In this document: one piece after another, positions 22,376-34,570 of the stretch
Layout: every line of letters begins with the position of its first letter
Numbering within the stretch: the stretch's first letter is position 1
From: Dendrophyllia cribrosa
Taxonomy: Eukaryota; Cnidaria; Anthozoa; Scleractinia; Dendrophylliidae
Reading direction: 5' to 3'
DNA length: 64,000 bases
Assembly (NCBI GenBank): GCA_024195265.1
Contig: JAJLRJ010000008.1
Coordinates: 6,653,488-6,717,487, forward strand
Translations under genes and position numbers: made by a program
The notes under the pieces: generated by a model
Told to the model about the DNA's origin: nothing
Database searches by the model: none
What the model saw: only the letters and a program-made list of their open reading frames with translations

Positions 22376-25300
22376 TCACATAAAATCTTCTTCATCTGAT
22401 GTAGCATCCTGGAAAAAAATAAACAGCATTAAAATTTATAACACAACATAACCTTTGTTATTATTACAAAATGGAAAAATTTAGCTGTCACAAAAATTGT
22501 ATGAGTAACGACTTGTTTTAACCATTGAAGTCCCAAAATTATTGTGATCATCACCAAATTTCTCCTTGTAATAATATATATAGATAGGCTGAGCCTATAA
22601 CAGCGTCGCTCTCTGAACAGAAAGCCGATAGTAAACTTAACTGAGTGAAAGTTCTTCGATGAAAGAAATCAAAACGACTGAATTTAAGCACGTTTATAAA
22701 CAATTCTCCAAAACTAGCTAGAAGACAAAGAAAAAGTCAATCACAGATTGATATCAACATAAATTCCCATCGAAAAATGTAATCTGTTTTACCTTTAAGT
22801 CCCTCGCTTACTTGGAAATTCTTTAAATCTCTGCTTCTTTGGTTGTGAAGTCCATAATGAAAACAAAAATCTCGGATGTTGTGTGGCGTCATACGTGCAT
22901 GTTTTGCGACGTAATACGCGCCTGCGAACTAACCCTGTCTAACACAGGTGCACGGCGGCACACGTGCCCGCGAAACATTCCGCTAGCCATGACCATGAAA
23001 AATGACGGTCATAGGTTTAGTTCTATGAGTATGGGGCTTCGCATGGGCCTTTGGCCCACAGAGCTCCGCTATCAATGTTTAGTCAATCAGAGTTAGGTCA
23101 TAAGAATTAAGGATATAATCACCCAATATGAATTCTCTTGATATATATATTAACACTATTTCTATAAGAAACATATGGAGACAAGAAAGGAGAAATTATT
23201 TGTACTTTGATCTTGGGATTGAAGGAATTTTAGCTTGCATATCAGTTAGACTTGGTATCACCAAGCAACATGGCACGGTTCCACAAGCTCTGCAATATTT
23301 TGTTCTTTTTGTGACAGTTACTTCTAAAAGCTCAAAAACCAGGCATAAAACAAGAAGATAACAAGTTGAGAAGGATTTTACTTGTTCTTCTAATTCTGCC
23401 CTCTGTTCCTAACGTTAGGAACAATGGCAAAATTAGAAGGGTTTGTATGGAGTCATCAGAACATAACCTTGCTCATATCTCACCCACAAACTGCAAAAAA
23501 AGATGCTAAATTTCTGGTAAGCAGATATCAGATCAGTTTGCTGTTTCTTTCGTTTTACTAAGAGATTTTAATACCCTGCATTATTTTCTGCTCCCCTGAC
23601 TTGAGCTTATAAAAAATGCAGCAAATTGCTTGAAATTTAAATACCTTGTTGGATGCCATTCTACTTGAATCCATTAGAGTGTCATAGCTCCTGCAAAATA
23701 ATTTCATAAGATTCATTGCAGCTGAAGATCAAGTAATGTTGCCACTTATAACAGTTAAACTTCCTAGTTTATGTGAACACTAAAGCGACCCAAGTGTCGA
23801 TATTACGCTAGAGGTGTCTGCATTATAGAGGTTGGGTTTATACATGAATTTTGATTTCTTTGGAACTGTCTGTAATAGAGGGTTGTCTATATTATAGAGG
23901 TTCTGTAAGGAGAGGTTCAACTGTTTGTTGTTATTTTTTATCAGTTTTATATATTTAAAGTTTTTCTTTGCACAAGATCCTCCACTGATATCATATTATA
24001 AATAAATATATAGTTTATATGAATTTTTGGTCAAAATAATTTCAAACTAATTTAGTCTTTATTATCTCGTTCCAGATTTATCACCATAATCCTTTGACAA
24101 AGAAAAGTAAAAATCAAACTAGTCTGAAATCATTTTAACCTTAATCATTTTAAACTACAACATATATTCAGTACATACCTCAATGCAGCTTCTTCTTTCC
24201 TTTTCTTTTCTTCTTCTTTTTCTCTTTGCTTCTATGATTATATAAACATTAAATTAAGCCAGTATCTATCTCTATCTACTTTGGGCACACCCGCACCGAT
24301 TTAGTGAGTTTTTTCCACTCTCCTTTGTCAGACCAAAGCCAGTATACTGTATTTTATTGACAAGAACATGTTGCTTAAAAAACGTTGTAACCTAAGCCTT
24401 CTTAAAACATAGAGGCTAATTCTACAGAGAGCACCTACATGGGTAGGGGGGGAGGGGGAAAGGGGGAAGGGAGGAGGGGGGAAGGGGGGGAACCAGAGGG
24501 TGGGGGAGCAAGTGTCCAAACTATTCTTTATCATCTCTCTGACTTCCCACCTTCTTACAAATTTAATTTCCCTCAGTCCCCGCCCCTTTTTCTTTTGTTT
24601 CCTACCGCCATTTCTCGCGGGTTACTGCCCCTCCCCCTCCCCCCCCCCCCCTGCCCCTCCCCTTCCCACCTTAGTACTAAGTACTCACTAGTGTAGGGTA
24701 GAAACAGGTTGTGATGGAGAGAGAAAGGAAGCGGGGAGGGAGGGACGATGCCGGGGAGGGGGGGGGGGGGGGGGGGGGGGTACTTCCCCAAAATACCTAT
24801 ACGGGTATGCGCCGCCCAATGGGGTCGTGATTTGGGGACTCCTTATCTAGAACGGGGTATCCATTATAGAGACGTTTCCTAGAACGGGGTATAATATTTC
24901 GAACACATGAAAGCTTCAGATTATCAGCAGCAATTTTTTCTAGATCGGGGTATTAAAAATTGACCTATTTCTAGAATGGGGTATCATTTTGAGTGCAAAT
25001 TCTTTCTAAACCGGGGTCCAAATTTGGAGACCAGGGCGGCACATACCTACCCAAAATATACCCGACTACCCCCCCCCCCCCCCCCCCCCCCCCCCCGCCC
25101 CCCGGGGGATGATGGTACACATGGAAACTGTACCTGTTCTCTTAATTTTTGTTTTCCATCTTCTCTTTCCAGTCGATCCCTGTCTTCTCTTTGATCTCTT
25201 AAGTTAGGAAACCTTTCTTCCTTTGTCTTGTTTAGTCTATTAACTATTTCATTGATTCTTTTTTCAACTTTGATGATACGAACCTGAAAAGAAAAACACC

Positions 25301-28300
25301 AGTATTGGCCAAAATAGAATGAATTTAAATTTAAAAAAATTCAAAGCATCCCATAATATATAGATGTTTATTACCTATTGGTAGTCTAATAAAAATGACT
25401 AAAACAGATGGCATCCTTTTTATTACCTCTTTGTTAATATGAAAACCCACTTGGCCGACCTCCATGTCGGCTGTCTTTTTTAAGTTGGACCAAAGGGTGT
25501 AAACAACAGCAATGTTATTTGTCTTGTTTCCTAAAATTCAATTATTATGATCATGAGTGACATTCTGTAGCTGAATGGGTCAAATTAAGGGCAAAAATTT
25601 CACTGAAAACAAATTTCTGATTACTATATTTCAATACAGCCTCACCTTGAATGCTGTTGGCTTTGACCAGCTGTGCACAATCTGTCAACACGGCAGAGGG
25701 AATGTCGTCCAGTGTTTCACCCTGGAACAAAAAATGACACGACAAAGTCCAACATTATCTTTCAATTGTTTACTTTATTTTCAAAATATACAGGAATTTA
25801 TATTGATAATTTTACTTAATTTCATTGACTTAAGGTGGCTTGAAATAGTTTATTTTGGCGCACGCAGACTGGATTCGAATTTACCCATGTGAAAACTGCT
25901 GTGCATGCGTAATTGCTGATCTTGTCGTGTCAAAATGTTAAGAAATTTGAAACTTTCGACGTCCACACTTCCGCTTCCACTCAGTAATTTTTTTACATTT
26001 TTTTGCGTGTTAAGTTTGCTCTATCCAAAGTGCATTTTACGCATTTTGGAACAATCTGTCAAAAGAGAAAAAATTACCAACGAATTCTAAAAAAGGTGTT
26101 TTTTCTTTTAAATTGCTGACAGGGGTCAAAAGCCACATGCAAAATTTAAACAGAATTCCCCCTTGATTCTTAACAATAGCATCAACCTTATAATGTCATA
26201 AAAGTTGTAAATGGAAGCACGCAGGAAGTTCAAAAGTGAACATAGGCAATCCGTTTTTTTTTGTACACTAAAATTTTCTTTCCATTTGTTATAAAAAGAA
26301 TCAAAATTTAAAGTGCACCTAACCCCAAAATTGTTTTTTTGCTTAATCAACTCTATGTACGTTGAAAAGTTGAATAGTTAAATATTTCTTGTTTTTAACG
26401 AGGTGTTAGTGAGTTATAGAGATTTGAATTTACAAAATGCTAATTAGATGATGTCAATTCGGGATTTTGCCATATTATTTCTACGTCGATTAACAATACA
26501 CAGTATACAACTTAACGAAAATCAATTTGAGAAATAGTAAATATAAACTGTGGATAGTCAATTGATCTGTAAAAAATATTGCTTGGCGGTAAAAACAAGT
26601 AGTTGTATAATAAATGAATCCCGAATTGACGTCATCTAATTAGCATTTTGTACATTCAAATCTCTATAACTCACTAACGCGTCGTTAAAAACAAGAAATA
26701 TTTAACTATTCAACTTTTCAACGTACATAGAGTTGATTAAGCAAAAAAAAAAACAATTTTGGGGTTAGGTGCACTTTTAACTTCAGAGCAGAGAGCAGCA
26801 ACTGCAAATGAATGTCCATCACACATGTAGCTTTCATGTTAATTTTTTACAAGTTGGTTGCAAAAGCAGATTTTTACTGTAATGAAGAGCGATAAGGATT
26901 ATATACTGTAACTGAAAATAAAATCTTATTTCTATATATAGTAGTAAAATATGACCCATTTTATTACTTTTGGTAATCGAAGGTAAACATGAGCAGATGA
27001 CAGTTTGTCCACATGAAACCTACATGAAGAAAAAATAGGAAAGTAGTTAAAGAAAGAATGTATTTTTTTAATAGGAAAACACAGAAAGCTGCACATACTA
27101 CCAGTAATTCTGATTGAAAATATTTACAGAAGTTCGATATCTCACCAAACATCTTCTGGAAATCCCCATTTAATTAACTCTTCATCTAAATTTGGAAAAA
27201 ATAGATTCTGGTAAATATTATTAATATCTTTAATTTCTAGAGTCAAATTACATGTATACTGCAAAACTTAGTCATGTAATATGAATCTATCAATTGGGCT
27301 TTTAACTGTGATAAATTTAAGTGCTGAGAACAACCCCTCAACTTGTTACAGAGCATTAGCCCTTAGTAATGTTCAACATTCATTGTACCCTTCATATTTG
27401 CATTGCCATGAAATTGAATTACAGCACCTTATCAGTTTCAATCCACGGAAGTAATTTTTCTTTGCCTCAAGTTAGCCTGTGCAGATTGGCAATAACAACA
27501 AATCATTTTTTAAGCTTCACAAATGAATGGTTTGCAATAGGAGATGTCTGCCCACATGCCAGGCTACAGTCAGTCCTGCCTTGAAAGCTTTGGAACTGTA
27601 CTCATTAAAAAATTCCTCCTCAATTTTTCGTAAGTTATTAAAAAGTCCATCAGTGTCGCTTCCGTAGAAGTCCAGCGCATGGTTCACAGATATACAGCGT
27701 CCTAGAGTGTACAGCAAACTCTAGTGAAAGGTTTTCTTTGTCAACTTTAAATTCACTGTGACCTTGAACAAGATTTTGATCACTATGCTTCACAGGTAGG
27801 CAAGAAACACAGCACACAATCGTTTATGTTTAGTTGACATAATTATTTAGATTTGTCAATGGAAAACCTGCATTAATTCTTATGCAGCATAAATTATTTT
27901 GGCATTTTGGGATGATAGCCATTGAATCAGAGTTGTTTCTAACAATGCCTACCGTCAAGCGTCTAATCAGAGCACGCTTCCACGGATCCTTGAGAAACAG
28001 CAGGATATGTGAACACGATTCGAAATGGCGTTATGCAGACTTCCATTTTCAGCGGGGAGCAAGAAAATCGGAGACAGCTACATGCAGGCTACCTTGAGTG
28101 ATCCCCATTTCCTTTCTAGGCTGGAGTAACTTTTAGTTGGAAAACAAGGCTTTGCTCTTCAAGTTATCACAGGGAGCCCAAAGGAAGTCCAAGTATAAAA
28201 TTTAGGGTGCCCAGCAGTTATTAGTTATGTGCAAATACATAATTTTTCTTGTCACCTGAAGATAATATTGTTAGTCGCCTATGGCAAACTGGCACTACAT

Positions 28301-30745
28301 GTACTAGAGAAGGGGTACATTGGGGTTTGCAGATTGTGGTTTTGGGCAATTTTCCATGCAGTATAAATTATCAGTAATTTCATTCTTGAAGTGTGGTATT
28401 ACGGTTTTATCCAGTCAATCGGTATGCAGTATTTTAGCGTTTTGGTCAAAATGCAGTTTTTTTGACACAGTATTGCAGTTTTTGCCTATTTTTGTCACGG
28501 TTTTGTGGTTTTGGGTATCTCCCAATGCCCCCCTCCTAGAGCACAGTCCTGGAAAATTATGGGTTGTTCTTAGCACTAACATTAACACAGAGTTAATTTG
28601 TTTATTTGCTGTTCCTACTGTTCCTATATTTTTATTTCCCATGTTTTTTTTTATAGCTTGTATCATAATTTATTAGGGACGGACTATTTAATTTTTGAGG
28701 GGGGAGGGGGGGGGGGGTGGGCAATGACCAAAAAAAAAAAAAAATTGTGCACAAGAAAGAACGTGAAAAAAAAAAATTCAAGCATTTGGGTAAAAAAAAT
28801 TCTTGCAAATAGTGATGCTGAAAAAAAAAATTCATACTCAGAAGAAATTGCCCACCCCCCCCCCCCACAAAAATTAAATGGTCTGTCCCTTATTAGTTAT
28901 AGTGTCCCCAATAGACCTTATATGCCATCTACGTCATAACGTTGTCACATGATCTCTATTAGGTAAACAAACATTGAACTTTCGCAGAAATCTTACGCGG
29001 CTCGTGGCTTTATGGTATGAAATTCTGATCTTGGTTCATTGTTGTGTTTTTTATTGTTACAATAGTTCTGCTGATAAGGAATTATCATTTTGTGACTTTC
29101 CCAAGGATGAAAAACTCGTAAAGGTGAAAATATAGCCAAATTTGACGGCAAGTTGAGAATTCGTTCGTCGCCAAGTTTCAGGTGTTTACTCTGTAGGTTC
29201 AAATTATAAGCTTTCTGTTTTTTTATTATTGTTATTATTTCAAGGTTTGGATTATGCGAATTAAAAGGGATCCGAATAAAGATTTCAAAGTGATGAAAAT
29301 ATGCTTTCCCTCTCAGCATTTTACAAGGGAAAGAAAGGAATCTGTCCATCCATATTTTTGTGGACCGTACAAAAACAAGAAGGGTGAACTGGTGAGAATT
29401 TTCATTTTCTTCTGACTTCCAAAACACAACGATTTAACGTTGCACGCTGAAGCACTTGACTACTGGCAGATTTATCATGGCCCATGTAAACATCATGAAT
29501 ATAATTTTTGGTAAAAAAATTATAACCTTTGGAGCCAATGTCCTTTTTGCCACATCCTTCCTGGTGCTTTTGTATTTGTTGAGTAGTAAACTTTGGCAAA
29601 AGGCGAAGATTTTTAGTCCAAATTATGGCGTTATTCTCTCCGCGCTGGAGATAGTCACTCAGTCAAAGACACCATTTTGTTCAGTTTTTTTACCCAATAC
29701 AGATCACGTGACCATAGCGCGAATAAGGTCTATTAGTCCATATGGGCTAAACAAATTGACACTTAAATAATGTTCTTACTCAGTACTTACTTACTTATAT
29801 CATAATTATTATGAGAATGTCTGTGATCATTCATCATGAAGCATAATTTTGATTTTGCATTTAGACTGTTCACAGCCTCTCTATTTTCTCAAAGTCCGTC
29901 ACGGCGTACGAGAACTGCCGGCGAGCGAAGCGAGCACGGAGCGCGAGGGGGTGGGGGTGGGGCGAGGGGAAGGAGAAAAATAGAGAAAAAAAAATTTAAT
30001 ATAAATATTTTTCCCCTTCCCCGCCCCCACCCCCTCGCCCTCCGTGCTCGCGTCTAGTTCCAGTCCGCTCGCTTCGCTCGCCGGCAGTTCTCGTACTCAA
30101 CGGACTCTGAGAAAATGGAGAGGCTGTGAACAGTCTATTTTGCATTTCACAAACTACAACATTCCTAGTTTTTTTAATGAATCACGATTCTAAGGGGGTA
30201 AAAATTGCGAATCACGGGTCACGAAAATAACCCTTGCACCTTATCTTCAATGAATAGGGATGATATATGTTTACAAACATTCTTTTTGTTATTCAAATGT
30301 GCCAGCCACTGGAACAAAAGAACCCTTTGTTTCGGCAGCCAATAAGGTTCTGGTTGGCACATTAATAACAATTGGTGACGTCATTGATATCTTCCCTATA
30401 TGAAAAGCTATATGGAGCAGCTTTATCTTTCGAGCTGTTTGTCTTTCAACATTCTGCAAGCTGACGATAAAACTATTGATAATCCGTTTATATTTCAGTT
30501 TTAAACTTAAGTGGTTTGGGGATTAAAGGGCCTAAAGAAAATACTTTTTAAGTCAGTGAATTGATAAGATAGAATTTCAATCTCGGCTCACTTACTTTCG
30601 TGTTTATCTGCGCCCATAAAAATGAGGTATGGCGGTGAAACAACTTAGGAGAAAAAAGAAACATTAATTTAGCATAAAATTACTGTCACTACATGCTTTA
30701 TAACTCAATATTTGCCTTACCATTGCTTTTAAAATAAAGAACCAT
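22376..30745 (-). CDS. CCDC25: Coiled-coil domain-containing protein 25 (CCDC25), complete
   Basis: Ten coding exons on the minus strand join in frame into 208 residues, the same length as the human protein: 30721-30745, 30596-30643, 27146-27185, 26968-27019, 25646-25721, 25427-25530, 25134-25283, 24179-24231, 23645-23690 and 22376-22408. The start MVLYFKSN is followed by the NFACT-R (DUF814) domain: [20 protein letters not shown] (about 26-45), HVYLRL, then [20 protein letters not shown] (about 105-124). A long charged coiled coil from about 125 to 190 contains [20 protein letters not shown] and the [20 protein letters not shown] region. The tail is [10 protein letters not shown]. In human cells CCDC25 is reported as a membrane-associated sensor of extracellular-trap DNA; its ancestral role is less clear. 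Introns hold a THAP element, two MULE/TTAA-type elements and a poly-G/poly-C hairpin. Confidence 0.95.
23760..23935. repeat. Dispersed repeat family C, copy 1
   Basis: Contains 'tattatagaggtt' and 'ggaactgtctgtaatagag' words. The same order of words recurs at 41530-41712 ('agaactgtccgtaatagaga'). This is a dispersed, diverged repeat in a CCDC25 intron and is not coding. Confidence 0.6.
24758..25096. repeat. Poly-G to poly-C inverted element
   Basis: A G run of about 23 (24758-24780) and a C run of about 28 (25069-25096) bound sequence whose arms are complementary. 'cctatacgggtatgcgccgcc' lies next to the G run and 'ggcggcacatacctaccc' next to the C run. 'aacggggtatcatt'-like words repeat between them. 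It lies in a CCDC25 intron just left of the exon at 25134-25283. A related decayed stretch is at about 35210-35640. Confidence 0.7.
26312..26776. repeat. TTAA-flanked hairpin element with ~165-bp arms
   Basis: The ends AGTGCACCTAACCCC and GGGGTTAGGTGCACT are flanked by TTAA (26308-26311 and 26777-26780). The two arms, about 26312-26475 and 26613-26776, are nearly perfect reverse complements. A transcript across it would fold into a long hairpin. It lies in a CCDC25 intron. Confidence 0.88.
28676..28889. repeat. 214-bp inverted-repeat element with TTATTA duplication
   Basis: GGGACGGACTATTTAATTTT at the left is matched by 'aaaattaaatggtctgtccc' at the right. TTATTA flanks both ends (28670-28675 and 28890-28895). 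The interior is poly-G, then poly-A, then poly-C. It sits next to the THAP-bearing element at 28909-29735. Confidence 0.75.
28909..29735 (+). mobile_element. Inverted-repeat element carrying a split THAP domain
   Basis: Imperfect inverted ends of about 80 bp start 'aatagaccttat' and enclose 'gtcacatgatct' / 'agatcacgtgac'. On the plus strand, 29037-29123 encodes HCCVFYCYN and [12 protein letters not shown] before a GT. After an AG, 29245-29391 continues in phase with [20 protein letters not shown] and SQHFTRE. This is the order of a THAP zinc finger (Cys pair, P, W, RDP, F, Cys, HF). The last ligand pair is C-x4-H instead of the usual C-x2-H. THAP domains occur in P-element and related transposases. 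No catalytic domain is present, so this is a deleted derivative. It lies antisense inside CCDC25 intron 2. Confidence 0.65.
29863..30136. repeat. 274-bp hairpin element with 11-bp target duplication
   Basis: Begins AGACTGTTCACAGCCTCT and ends in its reverse complement, with arms of about 75 bp including 'cgagaactgccggcgagcga'. ATTTTGCATTT flanks it exactly on both sides (29852-29862 and 30137-30147). Long inverted ends plus an 11-bp duplication fit a Mutator-like (MULE) nonautonomous element. It lies in CCDC25 intron 2, close to the shared promoter. Confidence 0.88.
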
Positions 30746-30981
30746 GGCGCTCTGCTTCTGTTTTCACGAAAACAGTCAGGCTTTTGTAGATCGGGATCCT
30801 ACCGCGGAAACCTGGTGATTACTATCCCTAGTCTTTATCAAGTGCTACGTTGCTATGGGAACAAACAACGCCGGGTGTAAAGCTACTATGGTAACTGTGT
30901 ACACTTATTCATTCCACGTCTTCCTTGGAGAAGGAGTCTATCCGGATATTATCGCTACAAAGGAACAGAAAAATATAAAAT
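30746..30981. promoter_or_regulatory. Bidirectional promoter of CCDC25 and tektin-2 with two X-box-like sites
   Basis: Only 236 bp separate the CCDC25 ATG (minus, 30745) from the tektin-2 ATG (plus, 30982). Two imperfect palindromes of the RFX X-box form GTTRCCATRGYAAC are present: GTTGCTATGGGAAC at 30849-30862 and GCTACTATGGTAAC at 30882-30895 (a better match on the minus strand, GTTACCATAGTAGC). They lie 87-133 bp upstream of the tektin-2 ATG. RFX factors are known to drive ciliary genes through such sites. No TATA box is evident. Confidence 0.7.
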
Positions 30982-33900
30982 ATGGCTTTGACGGACCCAA
31001 AATTTCCTCCACGATTTGCAGTATCCGACTGGCACACGTCGAACACGATTATTAGGACAAATGCTGAAAGACAGCGCGATTCTTCGCACCGTGTTCGACA
31101 AGAAAGCCGCTTTCTGAGAAACGAAACGGACAACCACACTCGCTGGACTCAACACGACAGCAACACAAAACTTGAAAAGAGGATACATGACATAAATAAC
31201 TGGAAGAAGAGTTTAGAAAGATGCCTTGCCGAGACAGATGCCGAGATCGCTATTTTGCAACAAGAGAAGGACCGCACCGAGCGCGCACTAGAAGCAAAGA
31301 AAGTTCCTCTCGACATCACCCTAGAATGTCTCATGTTGCGAGAAAACCGGCAAAATATAGATCTTGTTCGCGATGAGGTCGAAGCTCAGCTTCATAAGGT
31401 GAGAATGGCTGGGAAATTACCTTTATCTATGCGCGTATCCAACGATTAAAGGAAAGGGAAGACTTTGTTTGTGTACAATGTATAAATCAACAAGTTTCTT
31501 GGTAAACAATACTGTAACAAAGATTTTTTTTAAACCTCCGTTCCACTGGACGTCATTAGTAATTGATAAACTAAATTAATACTCAAATTGTTCCCCGTGA
31601 TGAACAGTTTGAGCTCAACTCCAGTAGCCAAAAAACACCTGTTTTAAAATGAATTTGTGACAAAGAAAATCTTAATAATTCATGTTTCCAATACATGTAA
31701 GCTTACTTTGAATTACATTTTAGGAGGTGGAAGTGATTGAAGGAGCTAAAGCTCTCCTGCAGCAGAAAGTCAGCGAAGCTTTTGAACAATTGTGGTAAGT
31801 TTAGTTATAAATATAGAAATAAATGAAATATATAAATAAGAGTTGAAAATGAATTTCTCTTTTAAATAACAATAATATTTACTCTACATGTAGTTATGTG
31901 ACATTAAAAGGGTGTTGTGATTAGAAAAGGTAATTCATGAAAAAAGTCAGTGAAATATAGGCAAAGACAAACGGAGATGAGAAGAATTTTATTCTACTCG
32001 CCCTCAGAGCTGTGATTTTGTTTCTTACCAAGTAAATAAGAATAATCCAAACCCAGCCAATTGTGCTTGATATTTCTACACAATACTGGATATGCAGTAT
32101 ATGCATGGTTAATCTAAGGAAATTCTGATGACCCGATGGTCCTGTGCATGTATATGTTGCAGATAAAATCCCATCTCAGGTTAGATCAGTATTCAATCTA
32201 GGTTAAATGTGTAGCCAGTATTCAATCTATGTATTAGCTAACCCTAATCCCAGCACAACCCTAACTCTAACAAAAAGCTTTGTGCAAGGCGTGATGGTTA
32301 GCTTTGTGCTAGGGTTAGGGTTTACAAGCTTACCAAGATTGAATACTGATTCTACCTGAGAATGGATTTTATTTGCAACATACATACATAGACTTTATTT
32401 AAATTGGGATTTACATAGTAGCATGGATATGCTAATATCTCCAAAAGCTATAAACTAACTTATTATATATATATACTATATATTTTCCGTATGTTGGTAG
32501 ACATTGACAGTGAACATTTTTTCTCTTATTTGTAGCCTCCTGCAAGAAGCACGCCACCAACTTCATCTGGACATTACAGACAAGCACACCACCCTAGAAC
32601 TTGATGGTGAATGCTACCAACTGAACAACAACTCAGCAAATATTGGCTTTCAAGTGAACCCCACTCGCACAGTAAAAGGAAGTGTTACCCCAGAGACCTG
32701 GGATTCCTTCTCTAATTACAACAAGCTACGTGCCGAGGCAGAAATGAAAGCTTCCAAGCACCTCAGAGAAGCAATTTTTGCCACCTTACAGCAGACAGCC
32801 AATGATCTTGAGGCTCAGCGACAAGCCACTGAGTATGCATTCCGCAAGAGGATTCATGAGACCAATCAAACTAAGTCAGAGCTGGAGTGGCAGCAGAAAA
32901 ATGTAAGCAACATAAAATTTTCTAAAATTTTCAGATACAAAACTTATTGCGTGAGCTTTTCAATTGGATAAGTGCGCATTACTCCCACCAGTGTGGCTCA
33001 GAGCTATTTTACAGAACTTGGTGTCGAGATTGAAATCAAGGCCTGCATGTGATCATTTTACTTTAAGGTTTTCTTCTCCGGATTCTTTTCTGTATTTTTT
33101 CTCTTTACAAACCAACACTTCTATACTCTATTTCAACTCTTTTAGTTGGAAGATCCATGCAAAACTGTCCTCAAATCCATTTTCAATCAGTTTTACATTA
33201 CAGCATTGAGGTGTGTCATTCTTATCCCTTCCTCTTCAAAATTGGGCTGCATATGTGAAGAGCAGCAGGGACTACTTTGAGTCACTTCAAAAATACTGTA
33301 CTTTCTATACTTTAATATTCAATTTGATGTTTGTTATGTTACTCTCCAGACCATGCAAGAAATTTCAACTCTAGAAAATGACATAAAGGGAATCAAGGAA
33401 GCAATTGATGCTAAGAATGCCCCAATGATGGTAAGTTACAGTAAAAAGCAAAACATTGCTGCCTTAGTAGTGAAGATAATAAAGGGATTGAACGAATAAC
33501 AGACAGACAGCCCAGATTGCAAACATGATTTAAAGGACCCCTCTAACAAGCTGGAGAGATGACATCACTGGATATGAAGGAACAACCTGGAAGATAAAAT
33601 TAATGTTCTTTTCCACAAAATTTATACCCATAACTCCCAGGCCGTGGAGGTTTTTTTTATCCCCTCCCTCCCCCCCCCCCCCCCCCCCCCCCCCCCCTTC
33701 CACCTTTGGAAATTTCAGTTTAAAGTACCCATACCTCCCAGGCCATGAAGGGTTGCCTTGGTTTAACCTCCTCTCCCCCCCCCCCCCCCCCCCACCTCCC
33801 ACCCCTTTGGAAATTCCAGTTTCACTTCATACTTTCCTTCAAAATGTTTGGCTTTAGATTCCTCCCCCCCCCCCAACTTGGAATTTCCATTGACCTTCCA

Positions 33901-34570
33901 TGGGGAGGAGGGGGGAAGAATATAGAATATTTCCTGGCACCACACAATATTCAAAGGATGGACCATATTAGGAAATACGAGGAGGGAGTTATATCCATAC
34001 TTGATGATGTGGTTACATTAGCAATATCAGATTCCCTACTTGTTAACAGAAACAGACTGTTGGTTCAGTTAGAAATAACAATCTTTCTTGTTACCATTAT
34101 TTCAGGTCGCACAAACACGTCTGGAGAACAGAACCTACAGACCCAATGTTGAGTTGTGCCGCGATCAGCCTCAGTACCAGATGTGTCATGAAGTGGCTGA
34201 AATAAGTGGCTCCATCCGAGCACTGAATGAAAAACTCAGAGAAGCGGAGAATGCCCTGCAGGCTTTGCGCAGTAACCTGGAGAGGATTAATGAGGATCTG
34301 GCAATCAAGAACAACTCATTGGCTTTGGATAACAGAAGCATGGAAGTGCGGCAGAAGATGAAGGAAGTTCCTCACAGCATGATGAACACAGGACAGGTGT
34401 TTAACACCATTAAGCATTCATCTCGTGTTCCTACAATGGAGAATGCTCCCTTTACTGAAACACAAGGTACCAGGTCACCTGTGCAACTTGCATCCCCTCG
34501 AGCTGCCGACACTGGTACCTACACTCCGCCAATCACTGGGAGGAGAGTGAGATCACCACTAGTCGATTGA
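30982..34570 (+). CDS. TEKT2: Tektin-2, complete
   Basis: Tektins are coiled-coil filament proteins inside the doublet microtubules of cilia and flagella. Five exons, 30982-31398, 31724-31794, 32536-32902, 33350-33430 and 34106-34570, join in frame to 466 residues; human tektin-2 has 430. Hallmarks in order: DWHTSNTIIRTNAERQRDSS (about 16-35), RQESRFLRNETDNHTRW, KKVPLDITLECLMLRENRQN, EAFEQLCLLQEA across the exon 2/3 junction, NKLRAEAEMKASKHLREA, and the tektin signature YRPNVELCRD near residue 320. Heptad-rich coiled coil fills most of the rest. The C-terminal 60 residues are a low-complexity extension (Pro/Ser/Thr) longer than in vertebrates. It shares a promoter region with CCDC25. Introns carry a hairpin element (32147-32389) and poly-C tandem repeats (33625-33910). 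Confidence 0.96.
32147..32389. repeat. Hairpin element in tektin-2 intron
   Basis: 'ttgcagataaaatcccatct' and 'tcagtattcaatct' at the left are matched in reverse complement at the right ('agattgaatactgattct', 'ggattttatttgcaaca'). The centre repeats 'accctaa' words. About 243 bp, without coding capacity. Confidence 0.7.
33625..33910. repeat. Poly-C bearing tandem repeat in tektin-2 intron
   Basis: Three diverged tandem units, each made of 'cccataactcccaggcc'-like sequence, a long C run and 'ctttggaaattccagttt'. Long proline and glycine open frames across it are artefacts of the C runs. Confidence 0.7.

Noticed and set aside
24439..24791. Proline/glycine-rich open frames
   Set aside because: They translate G and C runs; no start context or conserved domain.
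28993..29427. 144-residue minus-strand open frame
   Set aside because: Antisense of the THAP halves; the plus strand carries the conserved residues.
33530..34152. Proline- or glycine-rich open frames between tektin-2 exons
   Set aside because: Poly-C artefact; the true exon begins at 34106 in a different frame.
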